Below are positions 6,585-12,718 of a stretch of DNA of 17,190 nucleotides, in pieces. Both the position numbers and the translations under genes were made by a program. Below the pieces are notes generated by a model. The model did no database searches, had not been told where the DNA came from, and saw nothing but the letters and a program-made list of their open reading frames with translations. The first letter of the stretch is position 1. The number at the start of each line of letters is the position of its first letter. This DNA comes from CAYMTN01 sp964393335. Lineage in GTDB: Bacteria > Chloroflexota > Anaerolineae > Aggregatilineales > Aggregatilineaceae. The DNA is taken from assembly GCA_964393335.1 (NCBI GenBank), contig CAYMTN010000108.1:1-17190 (forward strand). Direction: 5' to 3'.

Positions 6585-7817
6585 TTACGCTTTGGCGGTT
6601 TGCGGTTCGAGCGTGGCGTCGGCGGGGATCAGGTCCAGGTTGTGCCCGACCTTTTCGAGCGCCTTGAGCGCGCGGTCCAGGTGTTCGGTGGTATGCGTCG
6701 CCATGTAACTGGTGCGCAGCAGCGCGCCGTTCGGTGGCACGCCGGGTGATACGACCGGGTTGGTATACACGCCTTCTTCGATCAGCGCGTGCCACGCCAG
6801 CACGGTGCGGTAATCGTCGCGGATGATGAGCGGGATCACGGGCGTGTTGCTGGGGCCGGTATCGTAGCCCAACCGCCGCAGCCCGGCCCGCATGTACGCT
6901 TCGTTATCCCACAGGCGCTGGACGTGCTCCGGCTCCGTTTCGATGATGTCGAGCGCGGCCAGGGCTGCCGCCGCGTTGGGGGCGGGCAGGCTGGCGCTGA
7001 ACATGAACGAGCGCGCGTGATGCTGGATGTAGTGCATCGTATCCGCGTCCCCGGCGATGAACCCGCCAATCGACGCCAGCGACTTGCTGAACGTGCCCAT
7101 GATCAGGTCCACTTCGTCGGTCAGGCCGAAATGCGCCGCCGTACCGTGCCCGTTGGCCAGCACGCCGAGGCTGTGCGCGTCGTCGACCATGATACGCGCG
7201 CCGTACCGCTTGCAGATCTCGACCAGCTCCGGCAGCGGTGCGATGTCACCGCCCATGCTGTACACGCCGTCCACGATCACCAGCTTGCCGCAATCGTCGG
7301 GCAGCTTTTCGAGGGCATCGATCAGGCTGTCGGGATCGCTGTGTTTGAAGCGGCGGACATCCGCCTGGGACATGCCGCGCGCCATGAAACAGCCATCGAC
7401 GATGCTGGCGTGATCGTCTTTGTCGAGCAGGGCAAAATCACCGCGCTGGACCAGGGCCGAGATCGTGCCGACGTTCGTCTGGTAGCCGGTCGAGAAGACC
7501 AGCGCCGCTTCTTTGCCGACGAATTTGGCCAGGCGGTGATCGAGTTCGAGATGAAATTGCAGCGTGCCGTTGACGAAGCGGCTGCCGGTGCAGCTTGTGC
7601 CGAACCGCTCGATGGCGTCCTGCGCGGCCTTTTTGACCTTGGGGTGCGTGGTCAGGCCGAGGTAGTTATTCGATCCGATCATCACGACTTTTTTGCCCTT
7701 AAAAATGGCCGTCGTCGCGTCGGAGTCTTCCAGCGGTTGGAAGAATGGGTACAGCCCCATTTCCATCGCTTCTTTTGCACGCGTAAAGCTGCGCGTCTTG
7801 TCAAAAATGTCCTTCAT
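6585..7817 (-). CDS. PLP-dependent alpha-oxoamine synthase, serine palmitoyltransferase-like
   Basis: This 410-residue enzyme belongs to the alpha-oxoamine synthase family (fold type I, PLP), which condenses an amino acid with an acyl-CoA and releases CO2 and CoA. Visible motifs are GSNNYLGL (48-55), TGSRFVNGT (77-85), STGYQTN (109-115), DDHASIVDG with stacking His136 (134-142), VDGVYSMGGD (182-191), VDDAHSLG with Asp212 and His215, and GTFSKSLASIGGF with Schiff-base Lys245. The family includes BioF, Kbl, HemA and serine palmitoyltransferase. From memory, the SKSLASIGGF lysine context, the N-terminal region ending MGLYPFF and the C-terminal SYMATHTTEHLDRAL are closest to bacterial serine palmitoyltransferases; BioF and Kbl usually have a GKA-type lysine site. 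No biotin genes or threonine dehydrogenase lie nearby. I start at the ATG at 7817, which opens MKDIFDKTRSF; the reading frame extends upstream but lacks family similarity. The exact substrate is uncertain. Confidence 0.85.
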   Translation of the reverse strand: MKDIFDKTRSFTRAKEAMEMGLYPFFQPLEDSDATTAIFKGKKVVMIGSNNYLGLTTHPKVKKAAQDAIERFGTSCTGSRFVNGTLQFHLELDHRLAKFVGKEAALVFSTGYQTNVGTISALVQRGDFALLDKDDHASIVDGCFMARGMSQADVRRFKHSDPDSLIDALEKLPDDCGKLVIVDGVYSMGGDIAPLPELVEICKRYGARIMVDDAHSLGVLANGHGTAAHFGLTDEVDLIMGTFSKSLASIGGFIAGDADTMHYIQHHARSFMFSASLPAPNAAAALAALDIIETEPEHVQRLWDNEAYMRAGLRRLGYDTGPSNTPVIPLIIRDDYRTVLAWHALIEEGVYTNPVVSPGVPPNGALLRTSYMATHTTEHLDRALKALEKVGHNLDLIPADATLEPQTAKA

Positions 7818-7917
7818 GATGGTAACGATTCCTTCTCTGTTTCGCCGGGCATGATGGGGCGCGCCCTCTGCGCGGACGGTCACTTCACAATGGGCGGTCA
7901 GAACGTCAAACGACAAT

Positions 7918-7933
7918 ACGCACCGAAGTGCGT
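7918..7933 (-). other. Short cUUCGg-type hairpin upstream of the oxoamine synthase gene
   Basis: On the minus strand ACGCAC, loop TTCG, GTGCGT gives a six-base-pair stem closed by C-G around UUCG, an exceptionally stable RNA tetraloop. It lies about 100 bases before the start at 7817 and about 87 bases past the stop of the gene at 8943-8020. There is no T run. It may be a leader structure or a 3' end of the upstream transcript. Confidence 0.4.
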
Positions 7934-8019
7934 GTCTCCGATTCTCAACCTTTCGCCCATTTTATCCAACAGGTGAGAAGTTGGCGACAATCCGTCGAGC
8001 GTTCAGCCGGGCAGGCGGG

Positions 8020-8943
8020 TCACCATTCCAGGTTGGTGGCTGGCAGGTCGGCCTCGTCGCCGGGGTCGTCTTGGGCGCTGGGTGCGGGCGGCTCGTCCTC
8101 CCACTGTTCTTCCGGCGCATCCGGGATGGCCGAGCGCAGCGTCGGAGCCGTAGGCATGCCGCGCGGGGGACGTCTGATCCGCGTGGGCATGCGGTCCCAG
8201 CCCGGCGTATCCGGCTGGGTATCGACTGCCGGTCCGGTGCGGGCGGGTTTGGCCTGCCGGTCAGGGAACCATAGCTCTTCCAGCCAGTCCAGCAGGCCGC
8301 TGATGATGTCGGGCGTCATACGCGCCGCCGCTTCGACGCCATACGGCGCGAACGCGTACAGCCGCACGAAATATTCACGCACGACGAAGATCAGGTAGGG
8401 CTGCTCCCACCGCGCGCGCGTCCACAAAAACGCGATGCCGTTTTCGCGCCGCATCAATTCCAGCCAGCGCGCCCGGTCGGGGGCTTCGAGTGGGGCCAGT
8501 CTGAACCGCAGCGCAAGCGCGCTGAACAGGGTGAACGTCACTTCGAGTGACGCCTGGGAGTCGCGCGGCAGCGGCGCATCGAAGCTGACCGTCGTCGAAT
8601 CGTCGTTGCTGCTGAGCATGGCAGTTGCCTGGCGGCGGATCGGCTCGCCGGGGCCGGGCGAAAACCGGCCATGTGACAGCAGCGGCGCGTTGCTGAAACG
8701 CCGTGCCAGGTCGGTATCCAGGTCGATTTCGCCGGAGAAAAACTGCTGAAGCGTGATCGGCGCGGTGATCTGGATCGTGCGCTGGTGGCCGGATTCGCGC
8801 AGGCTGAGCGATTCGCGCTGGCGGTCCTGGTTGGTGATACGCCGCGTGAACTCGCGCGTGATGCGAATCAGTTCCTCGACCGGAATCTCATCCAGATCGC
8901 CGGACGTGAGTCCCGGTGTGGGCGGACCTGCCGGATCAGTCAT
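8020..8943 (-). CDS. Hypothetical cytoplasmic protein with a disordered C-terminal tail
   Basis: I do not recognise this 307-residue protein. There is no signal peptide or TM segment. Residues 15-60 are charged and helical (EELIRITREFTRRITNQDRQRESLSLRE). Residues 60-225 look globular, with beta-type stretches (SLEVTFTLFSALALRFRLAP at 132-151) and a dense aromatic block, GIAFLWTRARWEQPYLIFVV followed by REYFVRLYAFAP (169-200), which reads as a well-packed core. Residues 228-307 are rich in Pro, Asp, Glu and Arg and are probably disordered. AGGGAG precedes the ATG at 11 bases. It shares strand with the oxoamine synthase, 202 bases apart, so co-transcription is possible but not shown. The coding call rests on length, start site and coherent core composition. 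Confidence 0.7.
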   Translation of the reverse strand: MTDPAGPPTPGLTSGDLDEIPVEELIRITREFTRRITNQDRQRESLSLRESGHQRTIQITAPITLQQFFSGEIDLDTDLARRFSNAPLLSHGRFSPGPGEPIRRQATAMLSSNDDSTTVSFDAPLPRDSQASLEVTFTLFSALALRFRLAPLEAPDRARWLELMRRENGIAFLWTRARWEQPYLIFVVREYFVRLYAFAPYGVEAAARMTPDIISGLLDWLEELWFPDRQAKPARTGPAVDTQPDTPGWDRMPTRIRRPPRGMPTAPTLRSAIPDAPEEQWEDEPPAPSAQDDPGDEADLPATNLEW

Positions 8944-9014
8944 GCGTCTATGTGCTCCCTGCGCGAACCAACACCGTCCCGATTATACGGCAGGGTGGGC
9001 AAAACTGAAAATAG

Positions 9015-9034
9015 CGGCGGGCACCGGCGCGCGG
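9015..9034 (+). repeat. 20-bp direct repeat, left copy
   Basis: CGGCGGGCACCGGCGCGCGG here is identical to 9231-9250. The two copies bracket the palindromic element at 9089-9204. The flanks differ (ATAG before the left copy, TGTT before the right). Confidence 0.8.
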
Positions 9035-9088
9035 TGTGTAGGCGAAGGTTGTCCTTCAATTACCTGACAACGCGGGCGATCTGCGGTC

Positions 9089-9204
9089 GAGCCTCACCCC
9101 CGCCTCGGCCTGTGCGCGACTCGACTCCCCCTCTCCACGCCGCGTGGAGAGGGGGAAGGGCCGAGCGCCCGACAGCGTCGGCGTGAGGCCAGGGGGTGAG
9201 GCTC
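9089..9204. repeat. Nested three-tier palindromic element
   Basis: Outer arms GAGCCTCACCCCC (9089-9101) and GGGGGTGAGGCTC (9192-9204) are perfect 13-base inverted repeats. Inside, CTCGGCC (9104-9110) pairs with GGCCGAG (9159-9165). Innermost, CCCCCTCTCCACG (9127-9139) and CGTGGAGAGGGGG (9143-9155) form a perfect 13-base stem around CCG. A further small hairpin, CGCCCGAC with GTCGGCG, lies in the right part. A related element is at 12049-12124. It carries no coding capacity. It resembles REP or MITE-type non-autonomous repeats with CCTCACCCC ends; the class and mobility are inference. Confidence 0.8.
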
Positions 9205-9230
9205 CCTGCCCAAAAATCAATTGACATGTT

Positions 9231-9250
9231 CGGCGGGCACCGGCGCGCGG
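9231..9250 (+). repeat. 20-bp direct repeat, right copy
   Basis: The sequence is identical to 9015-9034. It lies 26 bases after the right end of the palindromic element, whereas the left copy ends 54 bases before the left end, so it is not a simple target-site duplication abutting the element. Confidence 0.8.
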
Positions 9251-9335
9251 CGATCCTATCCGCTCGCTGGCAGGTGCGGTACACTTGGGCGCAGGGGCGA
9301 GGCCGCCGCACAGAAAACAGGAAAGAGGACAGCGT

Positions 9336-10202
9336 ATGGAACTGCTGGTGCTGACGCTGCTGCTGGTCATCGTGGCCGGCGCGTTGATCTGGGATCGCCA
9401 CACGCAGCGCGAGTACGTGGCGCGCGTGCAGGCCGACTGGCAGGACGCCGGGCGGTCGATCACCGCCGGGCCGGTGGGCGTGATCTGTCACGGCAGCCGC
9501 CCGCCGGGGATCACCACCGAACGCCTGCTCGGTGCGTTGGGCGTGGCCGGGGATCACCTCCTGTTCACCGGCAACCGGTCTGCCGCGTTCGATCTTGACG
9601 CGCCGCTGGCGGCCATTCGCTGGATCGGGCTGCGCACGCACGTGAAAGTGAGCTGGAACCGCCGCATCGAGTCGCGCGTGCTGCGCGTTCACCTCGAACT
9701 GCCGGGCGGCTGGCGCGTGTACACGTTCGCCGATGGGCCGGTCGAGGTCTTCGCGCAGCAGGTCGCGGACGCGTGCGGCCTGCCGGTCCAGGACGTGGGC
9801 GAAGGCTTCGAGGATTTCGGCCCGGCCCCGGCGGTGTACCTGGTCCATGATGCTGCCGGTGACTGGGTGCCCGCGCTGGCCGGATCGCTCGATCTGACCA
9901 CGCCGCCGCCGGACTGGGACGGGCTGCGTCACACGCTCTATCTGGCCCCCGACCGGCTGTTGTTCGACTGGGCGCACGCCATCCCGCTGGCCGATGTCCG
10001 GCGCGTGAGCCTGTACGCCCAGGGCGACGCGCTGAACCCGTTTGATCACAGCCTGCTGCGCGTGGATTACACGCGGGGCGGCACGCCGCGCGCCGCCGGG
10101 TTTTTGCTGCATCACGGCGGCGACTGGGCCGGGATCATCGAGCAGCGCACCGCGATCCCCGTCACGCGGCGCACGGTCAACGTCAAGCGGGGAAGCTCAT
10201 GA
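9336..10202 (+). CDS. Single-TM protein with tandem PH-like modules
   Basis: This is a 288-residue protein anchored by one N-terminal TM helix (residues 2-19, MELLVLTLLLVIVAGALI) followed by WDRHTQR; the rest is predicted to be cytoplasmic. It is a paralogue of the partial gene at 1-791, with colinear motifs GPVGVICHG (45-53), GALGVAGDHLLF (66-77), GWRVYTF (125-131), EDFGPAPAV (159-167) and LYLAPDRLLFDW (201-212) followed by IPLADVR (216-222). The repeated pattern 'strand, D-x-LLF, about nine residues, [IA]PL-x-x-[IV]R' suggests two PH-like beta modules, by inference. GAGGA stands six bases before the ATG at 9336; the reading frame extends upstream to 9285 without a signal. It overlaps the next gene by ATGA, so the two products are probably made together. 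Function is unknown. Confidence 0.85.
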   Translation: MELLVLTLLLVIVAGALIWDRHTQREYVARVQADWQDAGRSITAGPVGVICHGSRPPGITTERLLGALGVAGDHLLFTGNRSAAFDLDAPLAAIRWIGLRTHVKVSWNRRIESRVLRVHLELPGGWRVYTFADGPVEVFAQQVADACGLPVQDVGEGFEDFGPAPAVYLVHDAAGDWVPALAGSLDLTTPPPDWDGLRHTLYLAPDRLLFDWAHAIPLADVRRVSLYAQGDALNPFDHSLLRVDYTRGGTPRAAGFLLHHGGDWAGIIEQRTAIPVTRRTVNVKRGSS

Positions 10203-10660
10203 CCGCGTCCGGGGAAGGTGATCAGGCGCTGGCCGACCGGCTGGTGATGGACCACGCGCGCCCGGTCGTCGTGGCGCTGCTGCGCGACCTGGGCCTACGC
10301 GAGCAGGCCGCCGAGTTGGCGGGTGCCCCCTCGCTCGGCGCGCTGCGTTTTGCCGCTGCGAGAGCCAGCCACGCCGTGCGCCGCCGCGTGCGGTTTTCGC
10401 CGCTGCGCCGCGCGACGGCTGGGGCGGTGAGTGCGCTGCACAGCGCGGCCCTGCTCGGCCTGCACAGCGATCCCGACAGCGTGGCCGTGATGGCGTTGGG
10501 CACATTTGCGCACGCGGCACACGCGCAGGCGTGGCGGCGGCGCTGGTGGCAGCTTCTGCGCTGGAAAACGGTCCGGGCGCAGGTGCTGGCCCAGGCACGC
10601 GCCAAGCAGTTGGCCCTCTTTGGGGATACGTCCGGCGCTCAAATTGATAAAAATTTCTAA
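10199..10660 (+). CDS. Small Ala/Arg-rich helical protein, translationally coupled
   Basis: I do not recognise this 153-residue protein. Its ATG overlaps the stop of the preceding gene as ATGA (10199-10202), which is strong evidence for translational coupling and a shared function. The sequence is rich in Ala, Arg and Leu, predicted helical throughout (RPVVVALLRDLGLREQAAEL, ASHAVRRRVRF, AVSALHSAALLGL), and has a Trp/Arg cluster, AWRRRWWQLLRW, at 120-131. There is no signal peptide and no clear TM helix. The basic amphipathic cluster could bind a membrane surface or a nucleic acid, which is speculation. No terminator was seen after it; 88 bases separate it from the next gene. Confidence 0.7.
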   Translation: MTASGEGDQALADRLVMDHARPVVVALLRDLGLREQAAELAGAPSLGALRFAAARASHAVRRRVRFSPLRRATAGAVSALHSAALLGLHSDPDSVAVMALGTFAHAAHAQAWRRRWWQLLRWKTVRAQVLAQARAKQLALFGDTSGAQIDKNF

Positions 10661-10677
10661 AAACGCCCCCGACATGG

Positions 10678-10706
10678 TTGAAATTTTTTCCCGAACGCGG
10701 CACAAT
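10678..10706 (+). promoter_or_regulatory. Candidate promoter for the gene at 10749
   Basis: TTGAAA (10678-10683) and CACAAT (10701-10706) are separated by 17 bases in an AT-rich patch just after the stop of the preceding gene. The boxes match the consensus at five and four of six positions. The start codon follows 42 bases downstream. Confidence 0.5.
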
Positions 10707-10748
10707 ATCGACAACAACGACGCGCGCTCGTGGTGGGAGGAGCAGTTC

Positions 10749-11096
10749 ATGACAGAGCAGCCCAATATTCCAGGTCCAGGTGAGGATGAAGACCCGGCTA
10801 ACCGGGAGATGGAGGGCTTCAACGGCCCGGTCCCGGTCGGGGAGATGCCGGGCGAAGCGCCGGATCGCCGCCGCACGCTTGAAATGCGTGCTGTTGACCT
10901 GGCTGGCGACGCGCCGGACGTCGATCATAACAGCATACAGCGCCGCACCGGCACCGAGCGCGAGGGGTACGCACTGGTACATACCGGGCACGGCCCCACT
11001 GAAACACGCCTCGACGACAGCGCGCGTGATCTCCAGCGCGAGAGCGTGTTCGACACCGTGCCGGATGACGCGGGGCCGCAGTCGGATAAATGCTGA
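10749..11096 (+). CDS. Small acidic hydrophilic protein
   Basis: This is a 115-residue protein that I do not recognise. It opens MTEQPNIPGPGEDEDPANRE and continues as a polar, Asp/Glu/Pro/Gly-rich chain with few hydrophobic residues, so much of it is probably disordered. The middle (RRRTLEMRAVDLAGDAPDVD, residues 40-59, and GYALVHTGHGPTET) is the most structured-looking part. A strong ribosome binding site (GGGAGGAG) stands about seven bases before the ATG at 10749. A promoter candidate upstream and a very strong terminator downstream make it a self-contained unit, which is the main reason to accept it as a gene. The reading frame is open upstream to 10506, but that part overlaps the preceding gene and lacks a start signal. 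Confidence 0.7.
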   Translation: MTEQPNIPGPGEDEDPANREMEGFNGPVPVGEMPGEAPDRRRTLEMRAVDLAGDAPDVDHNSIQRRTGTEREGYALVHTGHGPTETRLDDSARDLQRESVFDTVPDDAGPQSDKC

Positions 11097-11118
11097 GCGC
11101 GCAACAGGCTTGATTCAC

Positions 11119-11154
11119 ACGCCGCGCCGGATACGCTCCGGCGCGGCGTTTTTT
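11119..11154 (+). terminator. Strong intrinsic terminator
   Basis: ACGCCGCGCCGGA (11119-11131) and TCCGGCGCGGCGT (11137-11149) form a perfect 13-base-pair stem with a five-base loop. Six T residues follow at 11149-11154. It lies between the convergent genes at 10749-11096 and 11189-11983. On the minus strand no T run follows the stem, so it is mainly a plus-strand terminator. Confidence 0.92.
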
Positions 11155-11188
11155 GGTCTGGTGAGCGGGGAATCGCGCTGGCGGCTGG

Positions 11189-11983
11189 TTACGGCATGGC
11201 GTAGCCGGATGCCTTCACCAGCACGCCGGTGACCAGTTCCGGCTCGACGGCGATGAAACCGACTATGACCTCAAAATCGGCCTGTTCGCCGGGGGCCCAC
11301 GTGCCATTCGGCGCGCTGAGTTTGATGACCGCGTGATCCAGCCCGACCAGGTTGTCATCCGGCCCGATCAACACCACGTCAATCACCGGGAAGGCCAACG
11401 TCACGCCGCTGGTATTTTCGGCGGTGCCGTGTACGGCATAATGCCCTTCGCCGACGACCGCCTGTGACGTCACCGCCGCCGGCAGATCGAAGTAACCATG
11501 TAAGGAGGGTTCTTCGGTGGGCGAGTACCAGATCCAGCGCTTCGAATCGACGTACCCCTCCGGCGGGTTAAAGGTCGTGCCCACGTAGAACGTTTGTCCC
11601 GGCGGGATGTCGGTCAGCAGTGGGTTGGCGGTGGCCTCGCCGACCGGGTAATGGCCCGCATCCAGCAGGTAGAGCACGGCATCGACCTGCGCCAGCGTGC
11701 TTTCCGAGTCGTTGCGCACCTCGGCATAAAAATACCCGGTATTCTGGCGGACGCCTTCGCTCTGCCGGAGCACGGTCAGCCCGCCGCGAACTTGCAGCCC
11801 CGGCTCAACCGGCTGCGCGAGCACGTCGGAGGACGGCTCCTCGGTTGCGTCACCTTCCGGCGCGATTGTGGTTTCCGGCGTGGCGGGCTGGTTGTCGTCC
11901 TGTTTGTCCTTATCGCCGCCGCACGCCGCGAGCGCCAGACTCAGCGCCAGCGTGATTCCCACCAGCAGCACCCATCGTCGCAT
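11189..11983 (-). CDS. Lipoprotein with FxLYD-like domains
   Basis: This is a 264-residue lipoprotein. MRRWVLLVGITLALSLALAA is followed by Cys21 in a standard lipobox (LAAC), then GGDKDKQDD, a polar linker of Pro, Thr and Glu up to about residue 60. Two beta-sandwich-like repeats follow: GYFYAEVRNDSESTLAQVDA, VLYLLDAGHYPVGEA and IPPGQTFYVG in the first, and GHYAVHGTAENTSGVTLAFP, VDVVLIGPDDNLVG-like sequence and APGEQADFEV in the second. The pattern 'E-V-x-N-x-S, then LYLLD-x-x-G, then I-P-P-G-x-x-x-x-x' is that of FxLYD-type domains of exported proteins. GGGAGGA stands four to five bases before the ATG at 11983; the upstream extension of the frame is rejected because it would bury the signal peptide. 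The ligand is unknown. Confidence 0.85.
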   Translation of the reverse strand: MRRWVLLVGITLALSLALAACGGDKDKQDDNQPATPETTIAPEGDATEEPSSDVLAQPVEPGLQVRGGLTVLRQSEGVRQNTGYFYAEVRNDSESTLAQVDAVLYLLDAGHYPVGEATANPLLTDIPPGQTFYVGTTFNPPEGYVDSKRWIWYSPTEEPSLHGYFDLPAAVTSQAVVGEGHYAVHGTAENTSGVTLAFPVIDVVLIGPDDNLVGLDHAVIKLSAPNGTWAPGEQADFEVIVGFIAVEPELVTGVLVKASGYAMP

Positions 11984-12048
11984 TGTGTCCTCCCACAGTA
12001 TGTTACTGATACTCGCATTGAGAGCTAAACTTTTGAGCACTGGCAGCA

Positions 12049-12124
12049 AGCCTCACCCCTTTGCCCCCGGCCCCTTTTCCCCTCTCCATCAAAATGGAGC
12101 CGCCATTCGGCCAGGGGTGAGGCT
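12049..12124. repeat. Palindromic element, second member of the CCTCACCCC family
   Basis: AGCCTCACCCCT (12049-12060) and AGGGGTGAGGCT (12113-12124) are perfect 12-base inverted repeats. They share the AGCCTCACCCC / GGGGTGAGGCT core with the ends of the element at 9089-9204. The centre carries CCCCTCTCCAT, loop CAAA, ATGGAG, a shortened form of the CCCCCTCTCCACG stem in the larger copy. It lies upstream of the lipoprotein gene and downstream of mgsA, and could act as a terminator-like boundary. Confidence 0.75.
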
Positions 12125-12198
12125 AACCGGCGAGCCTCTGCCACGTGATCAGTTTAGCAAGATACATCAGGCTCAGTAAGTCGAGGCAGATAACCGCG

Positions 12199-12690
12199 TC
12201 AGGTATCCTGCGCGGCGTCGTGTACCTGCTCGATCATGCGTTTGCGCTGGAGCCGCAGGGCGTAATCGTAAACCTGCCGCTCGTACCCCTGATCCATCAG
12301 CGGCGACGAAAAGATAAAATCGGCGGTCGAGCGGTTGGTCGCTACCGGGATATTTTGCAGAACTGCCACGCGCAGCAGCGCCCGCACGTCGGGATCGTGC
12401 GGGTGCGATTCGAGCGGGTCCCAGAAGAAGATCAACACGTCGATCGCCCCCTCCGCGATTTTCGCGCCGATCTGCTGGTCGCCGCCAAGCGGCCCGCTCA
12501 TGAAGGGCGTCACATCCAGGTCAAGCTCCTGCATGAGGATGGTGCCGGTCGTGCCGGTCGCGTACAGGCGATGGCGGCTCAGCTCCGCCCGGTTATACCG
12601 CGCCCATTCGAGCAAGTCGTGTTTGCGGTCGTCGTGCGCGATCAGCGCGATCCGTTTTTGAGCGGGCAGGGGGGCCATTGTTTCGGTCAT
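12199..12690 (-). CDS. mgsA: Methylglyoxal synthase
   Basis: MgsA converts dihydroxyacetone phosphate to methylglyoxal and phosphate in the cytosol, a bypass of lower glycolysis that relieves sugar-phosphate build-up. The 163-residue protein matches the family along its length and keeps the numbering of the E. coli enzyme: His19 (IALIAHDDRK), YATGTTG (43-49) for phosphate binding, SGPLGGDQQ with catalytic Asp71, FFWDPL with Asp91, and HPHDPDVRALLR with His98 and Asp101; NIPVATNRSTADFI (113-126) follows. The E. coli protein is 152 residues, so the length is normal. AGGAG stands five bases before the ATG at 12690. The stop of the upstream minus-strand gene is only 28 bases away, so the two are probably co-transcribed. 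No methylglyoxal detoxification gene is visible nearby. Confidence 0.97.
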   Translation of the reverse strand: MTETMAPLPAQKRIALIAHDDRKHDLLEWARYNRAELSRHRLYATGTTGTILMQELDLDVTPFMSGPLGGDQQIGAKIAEGAIDVLIFFWDPLESHPHDPDVRALLRVAVLQNIPVATNRSTADFIFSSPLMDQGYERQVYDYALRLQRKRMIEQVHDAAQDT

Positions 12691-12718
12691 GGTATCTCCT
12701 CGGTGCGGCGGCGCGTGA

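Larger units (their letters stand above)
8944..9335. other. Intergenic region with a nested palindrome and flanking direct repeats
   Basis: No gene is visible in these 392 bases between divergent genes. They hold the 116-base palindromic element (9089-9204), a 20-base direct repeat on either side of it, and the GAGGA ribosome binding site (9325-9329) of the following gene. TTGACA at 9221-9226 matches a -35 consensus, but there is no acceptable -10 box at 16-19 bases. Confidence 0.7.

Noticed and set aside
6585..7817. Assignment as biotin BioF or glycine C-acetyltransferase Kbl
   Set aside because: The lysine motif and terminal regions favour serine palmitoyltransferase-like enzymes, and no biotin or threonine pathway genes are adjacent. 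The alternatives are not fully excluded, so no gene symbol is given.
6789..7976. 395-codon open frame on the plus strand opposite the oxoamine synthase
   Set aside because: The minus strand carries every family motif in frame. The plus frame is an antisense by-product of codon bias.
9221..9226. TTGACA as -35 box of a promoter for the gene at 9336
   Set aside because: The next 16-19 bases lead into GC-only sequence, so there is no acceptable -10 box.
9015..9250. Direct repeats as a target-site duplication of the palindromic element
   Set aside because: The copies are 20 bases long and lie 54 and 26 bases from the element ends, so they do not abut it as a target-site duplication would.
9060..10115. 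351-codon minus-strand frame covering the palindromic element and the PH-like gene
   Set aside because: It runs through the palindromic repeat and opposite a gene with clear paralogy and a ribosome binding site.
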